This document shows, piece after piece, positions 45,829 through 54,994 of a stretch of DNA of 64,000 bases; position 1 is the stretch's first letter, and each line of letters opens with the position of its first letter. The translations under genes and the position numbers were made by a program. Below the pieces are notes generated by a model, which worked only from the letters and a program-made list of their open reading frames with translations, did no database searches and was not told the origin of the DNA. Location: positions 199,626 through 263,625 of the forward strand of contig NZ_FNLO01000002.1 of the NCBI RefSeq assembly GCF_900095735.1, written 5' to 3'. This DNA is from Chitinasiproducens palmae (GTDB lineage Bacteria; Pseudomonadota; Gammaproteobacteria; Burkholderiales; Burkholderiaceae).

Positions 45829-46590
45829 CTACAGCCTCGCGAGGAAGCGCGCGACCTGAGGCGCAGGATTGTCGCCGAAGAATTGGGCCGGCGGAGCGTC
45901 TACGACGACCACGCCGTCTTGCATGAAGACGATGCGATCGGCAACGTCCTGAGCGAACCTGACCTCGTGCGTGACGATCAGCATGGTCATGCCCTCCGCC
46001 GCAAGTTCGCGCATCGTCTCGAGGACATCATCGCGTAATGCAGGATCGAGCGCAGAGGTGGGTTCGTCGAACAGGATGACCTCGGGCGCCATGGCCAGCG
46101 CCCGCGCGATCGCGACCCGCTGCTTTTGGCCGCCCGACAGCTTGGCGGGGTACGCGTCGGCCTTTTCCGAGAGGTGCACGCGGCCGAGCAGTCGTCTGCC
46201 CAACGTTTCGGCTTCGGCGCGCGGCATGCCCCGCACGCTGATCGGCCCCTCCATTACATTGCCCAGCGCGGTCATGTGAGGAAACAGGTTGAAGGACTGA
46301 AACACCATCGCGCTCTTCTGGCGCATGTCGCGGATGCGACGGCGCTGATTGCGATCCGCGCGTTCGGCACAATCGACCCGGCTACCGCAAATCTCGATCG
46401 TGCCGCCGTCCGGCATCTCAAGGAAGTTCATCGAACGCAGCAGCGTCGTCTTGCCCGAGCCAGACGGACCCATGATCACCACCACCTCGCCCTTGTGAAC
46501 CTCGAGGTCGATCCCGTTCAGAATCACGCTGCTTCCGAAGGACTTCCTGATCGACTTTGCGCTGACCGTGATATTGGTGGAGGGTGTCAT
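45829..46590 (-). CDS. Polar amino acid ABC transporter ATPase
   Basis: This 253-residue GlnQ/HisP-type ATPase has Walker A GPSGSGKTT, the Q-loop in VFQSFNLFPHMTA, signature LSGGQKQRVAIARAL, Walker B VILFDEP and the switch histidine in IVTHEV. Its ATG overlaps the permease stop as ATGA. It is the last gene of a binding protein-permease-ATPase set. Specificity is polar or sulfur amino acids, given the neighbouring PLP lyase gene. Confidence 0.95.
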   Translation of the reverse strand: MTPSTNITVSAKSIRKSFGSSVILNGIDLEVHKGEVVVIMGPSGSGKTTLLRSMNFLEMPDGGTIEICGSRVDCAERADRNQRRRIRDMRQKSAMVFQSFNLFPHMTALGNVMEGPISVRGMPRAEAETLGRRLLGRVHLSEKADAYPAKLSGGQKQRVAIARALAMAPEVILFDEPTSALDPALRDDVLETMRELAAEGMTMLIVTHEVRFAQDVADRIVFMQDGVVVVDAPPAQFFGDNPAPQVARFLARL

Positions 46591-47237
46591 CTGAAGTGCC
46601 TCGACAGTCGCATTTCGACCGCGCTCTGGATCAGCGTCAGCGTCTGGTTGATGAGCCAGTAGAGAATGCCGACGATAAGAAACATTTCCATGTACCGGAA
46701 GGTCGTCGCGCCGACTTCCTCGGCAACCCGCGTCATTTCCACCACCGTGATGGTCGATGCCAACGACGTGTCCTTCATCAACGCAATCAGACGGCTTCCC
46801 ACCGGCGGCACTGCAATGCGCAAGCCCTGGGGCAGGATCACCCGCCGCATCGCGCGCCAATAGCCCATGCCTAGCGAACGCGCCGCTTCCCACTGCCCGC
46901 TGTCGACCGCGGCAATGCCGGCCCGGAAGTTTTCGCTGAGATAAGCGGCGGAGAACAGTGTCAACGCCACGATGGAGGCCGGAATCGGATCAAGCGCAAT
47001 GCCGTAGCGTGGCAAGCCGAAATACACCAGCAGCAATTGGACGAGCAGTGGCGTACCGCGGAACACCGACACGTAGGCGAAGCCGAGCCACCGCAGCGGC
47101 GCGATCGCCGACAGTCGGGCGAGCGCGATCAACATGCCCAGCGACGAACCCAGGATGAACGCGCTCAAGCCGAGCAGGATCGTCACCGGAATCGCGGCGT
47201 CAAGCAGGGGCCAGGCCCGCGCAAGCAAATCGAACAT
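46587..47237 (-). CDS. Polar amino acid ABC transporter permease
   Basis: This 216-residue HisM/GlnP-type inner-membrane subunit has about five transmembrane segments. FRGTPLLVQLLLVYFGLP is the typical amino-acid permease signature, and the EAA loop appears as EAARSLGMGYWRAMRRVILP. It starts 3 bp after the binding-protein stop and overlaps the ATPase start, so the three genes form one transcript. With only one permease gene, a homodimer is expected. Confidence 0.95.
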   Translation of the reverse strand: MFDLLARAWPLLDAAIPVTILLGLSAFILGSSLGMLIALARLSAIAPLRWLGFAYVSVFRGTPLLVQLLLVYFGLPRYGIALDPIPASIVALTLFSAAYLSENFRAGIAAVDSGQWEAARSLGMGYWRAMRRVILPQGLRIAVPPVGSRLIALMKDTSLASTITVVEMTRVAEEVGATTFRYMEMFLIVGILYWLINQTLTLIQSAVEMRLSRHFR

Positions 47238-47240
47238 CGC

Positions 47241-48077
47241 TTACTCCTTTTGGGCGGCGGCGATGCTGCCGACCATGTCGTAGTCGTTGCCGACCCAGCG
47301 CTGCGACAAGCGCGCGATGGTGCCGTCGGCAAGCATGCTCGCGATCGCATCGTTGACGGCACGCCTGAGTTCGGGCTGGCCCTTGGCCATTGCCGGCGCG
47401 GAAAGCTGATAGGTCAGCGGCTCGCCGACCTCCTTCACCGGCAAGTGATTCACGTTTGCGTACTTCATGCCGCCGAAGTGCGAGATGATCACCGCGTCGA
47501 GGCGTCCGACGCCGAGATCGTTGAAGATCAACGCACCATTGTCATAGCTGCGGATGCTTGAATCCGTCAGATGCGCCTTGGCCCACGACTCGTTGCTCGA
47601 GCCCGTCGACACGCCCACGCGCTTGCCCTTCAGGTCCGCCCGCGACGCAATGCGGCTGTCGTTGCGCACGAAGATGCGGAACTGCTCGACCCCGTACGGC
47701 GCGCCGAAATCCACTTGTTTTTCGCGCTCGGGCGTGGGTGTGAGGTCGTTCATCACGAGATCGTACTTGCCGGTTTTGAGACCTTCGACAAAATTCTTGA
47801 ACGAATCGGCGACGAACACGACCTTCGGCACCTGCAAGCGTTTCGCCAGTTCCTGCGCAACGGCGACGTCATACCCTTCGGGGCGGTTATCCGCGCCCAG
47901 CATGCTCCACGGTGGGCTGCTCTGCGTATTGGCGATGCGGATGGTGCCGCTGCTGCGGATCTGGCTCAGGCTGTCGGCCGCATCGGCATGCGCGGCGCCG
48001 AACGAGAAAGCGAACGCGCCGAGCGCCACTACAGCGGCGCGCATGGCACGGGTCGAAAGGAATGGCTGCTTCAGCAT
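47241..48077 (-). CDS. Polar amino acid ABC periplasmic binding protein
   Basis: The product is 278 residues with a signal peptide (cleavage near AHA-DAAD, about residue 32). The mature part is a type II binding fold: SGTIRIANTQSSPPWSMLG, GYDVAVAQELAKRL and YDLVMNDLTPTPEREKQVDF, in which the ligand-carboxylate arginine region is recognisable. ATG 48077 has GGAGTG upstream. A paralogous binding protein lies at 54170-54994 with the same SPPWSYL/GYDVAVA pattern. Next to a cystathionine-lyase-type gene, cystine or another sulfur amino acid is a reasonable ligand. Confidence 0.9.
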   Translation of the reverse strand: MLKQPFLSTRAMRAAVVALGAFAFSFGAAHADAADSLSQIRSSGTIRIANTQSSPPWSMLGADNRPEGYDVAVAQELAKRLQVPKVVFVADSFKNFVEGLKTGKYDLVMNDLTPTPEREKQVDFGAPYGVEQFRIFVRNDSRIASRADLKGKRVGVSTGSSNESWAKAHLTDSSIRSYDNGALIFNDLGVGRLDAVIISHFGGMKYANVNHLPVKEVGEPLTYQLSAPAMAKGQPELRRAVNDAIASMLADGTIARLSQRWVGNDYDMVGSIAAAQKE

Positions 48078-48128
48078 GGAACACTCCGTCTGTTCGTCGA
48101 TTTGAGAAATAACCACGATGGCGCGGTG

Positions 48129-49292
48129 TCACGCGCGCGTGCGGTCGAAGGCCTGCAAGGCCGTGTCAAGGTCCGCGATCAGCGCATCGCAATCCTCCAG
48201 GCCGATGGACAGCCGAACGATGGCGCGGTCGGTCAATGGGAACGCGCGATCGCGCTGTAGCGGTGCGGGGTAGTAAGCGGCGAGGCTGTGCACACCGCCC
48301 CAACTCGCGCCGATCACGAACATGCGCAACGTATCGAAAAAGGCTTCGAACGCCGCCTCCGGTGCGGGCTGCAGAACGATCGAGAGCAGGCACCCGTGGC
48401 CGCGGAAATCGCGCTGCCAGATCGCGTGGCCCCGGCTGCCAGGCAGGGCGGGAAACAATACCTCGTCGACTGCCGGGTGGGCGTTCAGCCATGACGCGAC
48501 GCGCAGTGCGGAAGCCGCCTGTGCTTCGAAGCGCAGCTTGAATGTCTCCAGCCCCCGGAGAATCAGGAAACAATCGTCGGGGCTCGTCTGTTGCCCGAGG
48601 ATGCTCTGCGTTTCGCGCAGCGTCGCATAGTGGGCAAAGTCGCGCATGCTGACCGTGCCGGCCAGCAGGTCCGAGTGGCCGCCGAAATATTTCGTCGCCG
48701 CCTCGATGCTGAAGTCGACGCCGACGTCCAGCGGGCGGAAGGCGAGTGGACTGGCCCAGGTGTTATCCATCATCGTCAATACACCGCGCCGCCGGGCCAC
48801 CTCCACCACCGCGGGAATGTCGGCCATTTCCATCGTCACCGTGCCTGGTGCTTCGAGGCAGATCATGCGGGTGTTCGGGCGTAGCATGGCCTCGATCTCC
48901 GCGCCGCTCTCCGGGGCGAACAACTCGACGTCGACACCGAATTCGGCCAGCCATTTCGTCGCGAAGGTCTTCAACGAGCCATAGCAGGACGCCGACACGA
49001 GTAGATGATCGCCGCCACGCACGAAGCCCATGATCGTCAGAAAAAGTGCCGACGCGCCCGACGGCGTCACGATGCAATGACCGCCGCCCTCCAGCGCCGC
49101 GACGCGCGACTCCAGCTCGCGCGCGATCGGTGTGCCAGTGATGCCGTAGCTGAAACCGTCCGGTTGGCGTTCCTTGCGTCGCGCGAAATCGGCGAGGGAG
49201 TCGAAGACGACGGTGGACGCACGTTGCACGGCCGGAGAAAGACTGCGGAACGGCTGTTCCGAAAGGCGGATGCGATCGGGATTCTGTTGCAT
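48129..49292 (-). CDS. Cystathionine beta-lyase-type PLP enzyme (Cys/Met metabolism family)
   Basis: This 387-residue trans-sulfuration family enzyme has the PLP lysine K201 in SIEAATKYFGGHSDLL, the phosphate-binding region TPSGASALFLTI, and YGITGTPIARELE near the N-terminus, a motif seen in MetC/PatB-like beta-lyases. It cleaves C-S bonds of cystathionine or cystine-like compounds to give pyruvate, ammonia and a thiol. It is the first gene of the set with the ABC importer (52 bp upstream of the binding-protein gene) and diverges from a LysR gene. An import-and-cleave unit for a sulfur amino acid is likely. Confidence 0.85.
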   Translation of the reverse strand: MQQNPDRIRLSEQPFRSLSPAVQRASTVVFDSLADFARRKERQPDGFSYGITGTPIARELESRVAALEGGGHCIVTPSGASALFLTIMGFVRGGDHLLVSASCYGSLKTFATKWLAEFGVDVELFAPESGAEIEAMLRPNTRMICLEAPGTVTMEMADIPAVVEVARRRGVLTMMDNTWASPLAFRPLDVGVDFSIEAATKYFGGHSDLLAGTVSMRDFAHYATLRETQSILGQQTSPDDCFLILRGLETFKLRFEAQAASALRVASWLNAHPAVDEVLFPALPGSRGHAIWQRDFRGHGCLLSIVLQPAPEAAFEAFFDTLRMFVIGASWGGVHSLAAYYPAPLQRDRAFPLTDRAIVRLSIGLEDCDALIADLDTALQAFDRTRA

Positions 49293-49631
49293 AGCATTGT
49301 TCGTTGGCAGGCAGTGCAGGCGAGTATAGGGATGCGCGCAACGAACGCGGCCTCGGAAATAATTCAGTCTATAAGTAACGGTTATCGCCGACTCAGCAGC
49401 GCGGCTTCACGCCTGGTAGCGGCGCGGGCGGACCGCGACGCCTGAAGATCGCCGGCGCTGCCCCGACATGTAGCGCTTGCTGGAAGCCTTGGCGGCATGC
49501 GCGGTGCGGGTCTGCCATTGGCAGTGGCGCCGAGGCGCCAACACGCCAACACGCCAACGCGCCAACGCGCGTTTACATCGCGGATTCGATGACGCAAGAT
49601 CGTGCTTATCGAGCGGTTAAGCTGGGGTTAT
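49293..49631. promoter_or_regulatory. Divergent control region with a tandem repeat
   Basis: 340-bp gap between the lyase operon and lysR. It contains four 8-bp units at 49536-49567, two CGCCAACA and two CGCCAACG. No clear -10/-35 pair could be fixed. GAAATAATTCAGTCTATAAG (49357-49376) is the most AT-rich part and lies 65-85 bp upstream of the lyase ATG, so it may hold its promoter. Confidence 0.45.
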
Positions 49632-50612
49632 ATGGGCGTGCGCGACATCGAGGTTTTCCGGGCGGTGATGAACGCCGGCAGCACGGCGAAGGCCGCCGTG
49701 CTGCTGAACATCTCACAACCAGCGGTCAGTCAGGCAATCAGACGTCTGGAGGCAATGGCGGACTTCAAGCTGTTCGAACGCCTGCGTAGCCGCTTGGTAC
49801 CAACCCAGGAGGCGGTTGCACTGATGCGCGACGTAGACCGCTACTTCGTCGGCTTCGAAGTCATCGAGCACCGCATTCGCAGCCTGCGCTCCTACGGCCT
49901 GGGCCGACTCGCAATCGCATCGATGCCCGCGCTCGGCAATGGCTTCTTGCCGCGTGTCGTCGCGTCGTTCGACGCGCCCTCGCGCAATGTGCAGATATCG
50001 CTGCAAGTGATGAGTTCGCGCGAGGTGCACGAGAAGGTATCGGCCGGCCAGGTCGACTTCGGCTTGATGTCGGACGAGATGCCGATGACAGGCCTGGAAC
50101 ACTCGGCGTTCGTGTCGATGCCGGGCGTTGCCGTGATGAATGCCGACCACCCATTAGCGAGACGGCGATCGATCAAACCGGCCGACCTGGCTGCGGCCCG
50201 CTTCATCGCTTTGAACCCGGAAGACAGCACACGCGCGCGCCTGGAGTCGGAACTGAGCGCCCTCGCGCTGCCGCTCAAACCGTTGATCGAAACACCCTAC
50301 TCGCACACGGTATGCGAACTGGCGTTGGCGGGCGTCGGTGTCGGCCTTGCCCATCCGATGGTGGCGCTCGACTTCGTGACCCGGGGCTTGGTCATCAAAC
50401 CGGTGGAAATCGCCACCGCCTTCACCGGCATGTTGGTGTTCCGCCCGGGCACGCCGCTCGCGGAGAACGTGAAGCAGTTCCTGCGTCATATGCGCCTCGT
50501 CTTGGCGCAAGACCAGAACCGGCTTGAAGACCTGATCGGCAAGTGGGTGCCGTTGACGCAAGCGTCGGTTGGCCAGCCTCGCTCACGGCGCAAGCCGGCC
50601 AAGAGCGCTTGA
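49632..50612 (+). CDS. LysR-family regulator of the lyase/ABC operon
   Basis: This 326-residue LysR protein has an HTH: VRDIEVFRAVMNAGSTAKAA, then VLLNISQPAVSQAIRRLEA. The effector domain has GRLAIASMPALGNGFLP. The HTH resembles the NocR/OccR type that senses amino-acid-like ligands. ATG 49632 fits the family; GTG 49602 is possible. Divergent position implies regulation of the cystathionine-lyase-ABC operon, perhaps by a sulfur amino acid or by O-acetylserine as in CysB relatives. The effector is inference. Confidence 0.85.
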   Translation: MGVRDIEVFRAVMNAGSTAKAAVLLNISQPAVSQAIRRLEAMADFKLFERLRSRLVPTQEAVALMRDVDRYFVGFEVIEHRIRSLRSYGLGRLAIASMPALGNGFLPRVVASFDAPSRNVQISLQVMSSREVHEKVSAGQVDFGLMSDEMPMTGLEHSAFVSMPGVAVMNADHPLARRRSIKPADLAAARFIALNPEDSTRARLESELSALALPLKPLIETPYSHTVCELALAGVGVGLAHPMVALDFVTRGLVIKPVEIATAFTGMLVFRPGTPLAENVKQFLRHMRLVLAQDQNRLEDLIGKWVPLTQASVGQPRSRRKPAKSA

Positions 50613-50762
50613 TGGCCTGGGCGGCGCCGCGCGCGCGACGCCGCAGCGGTCGGCCGCGCCGCTCGCGCGTTGTGCCGCCCTTTCGGCGAAGCCGCATCAC
50701 TCCGGCGCAGCACCCATCTCAGCCCCCCCTCGCTGTGCCCCATCGCAGCGCCCCATCGCAAA

Positions 50763-51707
50763 TCAGCGTGCCTTGAAAAAGTCGATGAAGGCGCGGAAGG
50801 CGGCGGACAGATGAGTGCGCGACGGATAGTACAGAAAGAAACCGGGGATCGAATCGCACCACGGCTGCAGTACGCCGATGAGTTCTCCGCGCTCCAGGTG
50901 CGATGCGACGGCACTGCCTGGTAGTTGCGCCAGGCCCACGCCGGCAAGCGCGGCAGCCAGCACCAGATTGCTGTCGTTGACGCTGACCGCTGCCGATACC
51001 TTGATCGCTATCGGGCCACCGGGTCCTCTGAAGCGCCACGGCGGCGACACACCCGTTTCCTTCCACCGGTAGTTGATGCACATGTGCACGTGCAAGTCGT
51101 CCGGCGCATTCGGCAGCGTCCTGCCCGAAAAGTAAGCCGGCGATCCGACGACCGTCGTGGTGAGATCGGGCGTCATCCGAACCGCGATCATGTCGCGATC
51201 CACCAGCGCGCCCGAGCGGATGCCGGCATCGAAGCCGTCACGAACGACGTCGCTCAGCAGGTCATCGATGACGAGATCGAGACGGATGTCTGGATAGGCC
51301 ACCGCGAAGGCGGCAAGGCGCGGCAGTATCGCCTGCCCGGCCGCCAGCCGCGGCAGGTTGATGCGCACGACACCGCGCGGCAGCGTCCGGTGTAAGCCGG
51401 CGTCCCGGATCGCATGTTCGATGTCGATGACCGAGGCACTGACACGCATGTACAACGCCTCGCCTGCCTGTGTCGGCGCCACGCTGCGGGTGGTGCGGTT
51501 CAGCAGCCGCGTGCCGACATCCTGCTCCAGCAGCCGCACCATGCGACTGAGGGTGGAAGCCGACGTGCCGAGCCGCGTGGCAGCCCCGCGGAAGCTCCGC
51601 TGTTCGAATACAGCAAGGAACGCCGCCAGGCGAGCATACTGCGTGGCGTCGACTTTTGTTATCTCCACTGCAACAGCCCGTCCCGATCGTAGCGCCTTAT
51701 CATACAT
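50763..51707 (-). CDS. LysR-family regulator (DmlR/CrgA-like)
   Basis: This 314-residue LysR protein has an HTH in which AAFLAVFEQRSFRGAATRLG leads into SASTLSRMVRLLEQDVGTRL, and an effector domain with RGVVRINLPRLAAGQAILP. GGGAGCGG lies before ATG 51707; ATG 51725 is an in-frame alternative. It diverges from the alcohol-dehydrogenase/lysE genes across only 76 bp, so it most likely regulates them. Confidence 0.85.
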   Translation of the reverse strand: MYDKALRSGRAVAVEITKVDATQYARLAAFLAVFEQRSFRGAATRLGTSASTLSRMVRLLEQDVGTRLLNRTTRSVAPTQAGEALYMRVSASVIDIEHAIRDAGLHRTLPRGVVRINLPRLAAGQAILPRLAAFAVAYPDIRLDLVIDDLLSDVVRDGFDAGIRSGALVDRDMIAVRMTPDLTTTVVGSPAYFSGRTLPNAPDDLHVHMCINYRWKETGVSPPWRFRGPGGPIAIKVSAAVSVNDSNLVLAAALAGVGLAQLPGSAVASHLERGELIGVLQPWCDSIPGFFLYYPSRTHLSAAFRAFIDFFKAR

Positions 51708-51783
51708 CGCCCGCTCCCCCATCATGGGTCACCAGGCGACCGCGCAACCCGTGCGGCCTCTGGATCGGACGCATGGAGGAAGC

Positions 51784-52809
51784 GTGAACGAAACGATGAT
51801 GCGCTGGGCGAGCGACGGCGTCGGCCGCGAACAACTGACATGTCGGCAGGTCGTGGTGCCGACCCCGGGCCCGCGCGAGGTATTGGTGCGCGTCGATGCG
51901 GTGGCCCTGAACTACCGCGACAAGATGGTTCTGGAAAGCGGTCGGGGGCTGCCGCTCCGCTTCCCATTCACGCCGGGCTCGGACCTCGCAGGGGAAGTGA
52001 TCAGCGTCGGCCCGGCCACGACGCGTTTCGGACCCGGCGCGCGCGTCATTTCGACCTTCACGCCGGACTGGATCGACGGCGTGCGGCCGGGTACCGCGCG
52101 CGAACCGGCCTATCGTACATTGGGCGGCTACTATCCGGGCGTGCTGGCCGAATACGTCGTTCTGTCAGAGGAATGGTGCGTTCGCGCACCGGCTTCGCTC
52201 AGCGCCCTGCAGGCCTGCACGCTACCGTGCGCCGGCCTGACCGCCTGGTTCGCCCTCGTCGAACGCGCCCGCATCAAGACAGGCGACACGGTGCTAATCC
52301 CGTCGACCGGTGGCGTCGCGATTTTCGGTTTGCAGATCGCCAAAGCCAGCGGCGCCATGGCGATCGTGTCCGGCCGCGCCGAGCATGAGGCACGGGTCAG
52401 GGCGCTGGGTGCGGACCACTACATCGAGCGCGACCGAGCAGACTGGCTTGACGAGTTGTATCGCCTCACCGACGATCGCGGCGCGGATCACGTGCTGGAA
52501 GTGGTAGGCGGCGCGCATCTCGCCAGGTCGGTGCAAGCCGCCGCGGTCGGCGGCCATATCTGCCAGATCGGTGCGCTTGCCGGCTTCGAGATGAGTGCGC
52601 CCGCCATGCCGCTGATGCTCAAGGATGTAACGATCCACGGCATCGGCACCGGCAGTCGGCGCGCCCTTGAACGTTTCGTGCGGGCGGTGGAACAAACCGG
52701 CATTGCGCCCGTCATCGACTCGGTCTTCTCGTTCGACGCACTGCCCGCTGCGTTGGCTCGGCTCGATCAGGGCGCGTTTGGGAAGATTGTCGTCCAGGTG
52801 AGCGCTTAG
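51784..52809 (+). CDS. Zinc-independent MDR-family alcohol dehydrogenase / quinone oxidoreductase
   Basis: The 341-residue product starts at GTG 51784 with GGAGGA 4 bases upstream. GroES-like domain: NYRDKMVLESGRGLPLRFPF and PGSDLAGEVISVG. Rossmann domain: STGGVAIFGLQIAKASGA, where the usual GxGxxG is GGVAIF. Neither the catalytic cysteine/histidine zinc site nor the structural four-cysteine lobe is evident, as in quinone oxidoreductases and enoyl reductases. The lysE gene follows and the divergent lysR gene precedes. The substrate is unknown. Confidence 0.8.
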   Translation: MNETMMRWASDGVGREQLTCRQVVVPTPGPREVLVRVDAVALNYRDKMVLESGRGLPLRFPFTPGSDLAGEVISVGPATTRFGPGARVISTFTPDWIDGVRPGTAREPAYRTLGGYYPGVLAEYVVLSEEWCVRAPASLSALQACTLPCAGLTAWFALVERARIKTGDTVLIPSTGGVAIFGLQIAKASGAMAIVSGRAEHEARVRALGADHYIERDRADWLDELYRLTDDRGADHVLEVVGGAHLARSVQAAAVGGHICQIGALAGFEMSAPAMPLMLKDVTIHGIGTGSRRALERFVRAVEQTGIAPVIDSVFSFDALPAALARLDQGAFGKIVVQVSA

Positions 52810-52877
52810 CCATGCCGCGCGCAACGGCGCAAGCAATTCCGCGTACTATCCAGGCAACCCATCCTGAGCGCTACCCG

Positions 52878-53516
52878 ATGACGCCGACCGCCGCCGTTGC
52901 AAGCATCCTCGCCGCCACCCTGCTTGGCGCGATGAGCCCGGGCCCCAGCTTCGTGGTGGTGGCGCGAAATGCGATTGGACTGTCGCGTCGCGACGGCATC
53001 GCAACGGCACTGGGAATGGGGATGGGCGGCGTGTTCTTCAGCTGCATTGCGCTGGCCGGCCTGTACACGCTGCTGTCGGCGGTCGGATGGCTGTACATTG
53101 CCCTGAAGATGGCTGGCGGCATCTATCTGGTCTATCTGGCGTCTCGCATCTGGCGGGGTGCTTCGCAGCCCTTCGCCGTCGACAGCCACACCACCGCGGG
53201 CGGCGGCAACGCGCGCAAGTCTTTCTGGCTTGGCGTGTCGACGCAGCTGAGCAACCCCAAAACGGCGATCGTCTACGGCAGCATCTTCGCCGCCCTGCTG
53301 CCGCCGCATCCACCGCTCTGGGCCTGTCTCGCATTGCCGCCCTGCGTGTTCGCAATCGAGGCCGGCTGGTACACATTGGTGGCGGTCTGCTTTTCGGGGC
53401 GTCGCCCGCGCGAACTGTATCTGCGCTTGAAGTCGTCGATCGATCGTCTGGCCGCGGGCGCGATTGGCATGCTCGGCATAAGGCTGATCGTGACCGCAAA
53501 CAAGATAGGCATGTAG
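52878..53516 (+). CDS. LysE/RhtB-family amino acid exporter
   Basis: This 212-residue inner-membrane protein has about six hydrophobic segments. The N-terminal LLGAMSPGPSFVVVARNAIG is the LysE signature with the SPGP motif, and GGIYLVYLASRIWRG and STQLSNPKTAIVYGSIFA follow as in RhtB/LysE proteins. ATG 52878 gives the family length; ATG 52812 is open but adds 22 unconserved residues. It is 68 bp after the oxidoreductase gene and probably in the same transcript. Confidence 0.85.
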   Translation: MTPTAAVASILAATLLGAMSPGPSFVVVARNAIGLSRRDGIATALGMGMGGVFFSCIALAGLYTLLSAVGWLYIALKMAGGIYLVYLASRIWRGASQPFAVDSHTTAGGGNARKSFWLGVSTQLSNPKTAIVYGSIFAALLPPHPPLWACLALPPCVFAIEAGWYTLVAVCFSGRRPRELYLRLKSSIDRLAAGAIGMLGIRLIVTANKIGM

Positions 53517-54169
53517 GCGCGCGATCGAGCACGGCCACCGTCGGCGTGCAATTGGCTGCGCCGGCTCTGCGGCCCACTGCCGCGTCGCTCCTCGACGCGA
53601 ATCACAGTCGGGGCCGGCAACCGGTGCAATAGCCGTACACCTCGCAGCGTCGAGCGCAGGCACGCTCCTGCGCACCGCACGGATATGAGGACGGGCGGCC
53701 CGGCAATCCCCCGGTCCGCCCGTCCGCCCGTCCGCCCGTCCACCAAGCAGCAGCGAAGCGTCACCATCAGTCAGCGATGCACCGCGTCCTCGGCCGGGCG
53801 CGTCGCGCGTCGGCCGCCACGCCGATGACCTGTCTGGCGACCTTCCCCGCGAGTCCGGACGGCTACCTTTCCCGCAGCCGGGCGCAACGCTCGGGGCATA
53901 ACGTGCGTTTATCGAGCTAATTATTTCCGATGCGGAGGTCCGCGCCGCGGTCTCTATACTCGGCCTCATGCCTGACCGAGCACGCGATGCAACTTTTGCC
54001 GCGAGGCCCACAGTGGCCGGCGTCGTGGGACGCGTGGTCGCACCCTTCGCGGCAGGCGCTTTCCGCGGCAAACGACAAGCATCGATGATGGCTCGGGCAG
54101 CGTCGAACGACGTCTCACGACCTGAGCTCAACGGCCCGCCCTTATGGCAATTCGCGCACCTTCGACGAC
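53517..54169. other. 650-bp gap with an 8-bp tandem repeat
   Basis: No gene recognised. GTCCGCCC is repeated three times perfectly, plus a partial copy, at 53714-53742. An AT-rich stretch near 53910-53930 (ATCGAGCTAATTATTTCCG) could hold the promoter of the binding-protein gene. Confidence 0.55.
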
Positions 54170-54994
54170 ATGCAAATCCGTCTCTTCCGACTATTGCGTA
54201 CCGCCCTGCTGTGCGCAACGACACTCGGCGCAGCACACCCGGCAAGCGCGGAAGACTCGTTGGCGCGCCTGAAGGCCGCGGGCACCGTCCGTGTGGCCGT
54301 AACCGAGACCAGCCCGCCCTGGAGCTATCTTACCGACAGCAATCTGCCCGACGGTTACGACGTCGCGGTCGCGAAGGAGATTTTCCGACGGATCGGCGTC
54401 CAGCGGGTCGAATTTGTCGCCGACAAGTTTGCGAACTTCATCGAGAGCCTGGCGACGCACAAATACGATGCGGTCGTGAACAGTCTGGCGCGGACCCCGG
54501 CGCGGGCCACCAAGGCCGACTTCACCGTGCCATACAGCGTGCAGGCGTTCCGAATCTGGGTCAATACCCGCACCAACGACATCCGGTCCGCGGCCGATCT
54601 CAGCGGCAAGCGCGTCGGCGCCAACTCCGGCACGACGAACGAGTTGTGGGCACGCCGTAACCTGCCGAAGTCCGAAATCAAGACCTACGAAGGCAGCGGC
54701 TACGTCTACAACGATCTTGCCAACGGACGGATCGACGCGGTCATCGACTCGAGCTTTCTCGGCAGCCGCATGCGCGACAACAATCATCTGCCCATCAAGA
54801 CCGTCGGCGAACCGGTGACTTATTCGCTCGGCGCGGCGGTGGTGCAGAAAGGTGCGACCTCGCTGCGAGAAGCAATGGACCGGGCGATCCAGTCGATGAT
54901 CGCGGACGGCACACTACAACGACTCGGCAGACAGTACCTCGGCGCCGATTACGATGTGGTGGGCGATATGCAGAAAGCGACCGAGAACTGGTGA
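54170..54994 (+). CDS. Amino-acid-type periplasmic binding protein without local transporter
   Basis: The product is 274 residues with a signal peptide (cleavage after PASA, about residue 27). Type II binding fold: AGTVRVAVTETSPPWSYLT, GYDVAVAKEIFRRIG, DAVVNSLARTPARATKADF and NGRIDAVIDSSF. It is a clear paralogue of the binding protein at 47241-48077, sharing the SPPWS, GYDVAVA and (D/N)YD(M/V)VG blocks. It is coupled by a 4-bp GTGA overlap to a deacylase gene. No permease or ATPase is adjacent, so it may borrow the transporter at 45829-47237 or one outside the window. Confidence 0.85.
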   Translation: MQIRLFRLLRTALLCATTLGAAHPASAEDSLARLKAAGTVRVAVTETSPPWSYLTDSNLPDGYDVAVAKEIFRRIGVQRVEFVADKFANFIESLATHKYDAVVNSLARTPARATKADFTVPYSVQAFRIWVNTRTNDIRSAADLSGKRVGANSGTTNELWARRNLPKSEIKTYEGSGYVYNDLANGRIDAVIDSSFLGSRMRDNNHLPIKTVGEPVTYSLGAAVVQKGATSLREAMDRAIQSMIADGTLQRLGRQYLGADYDVVGDMQKATENW

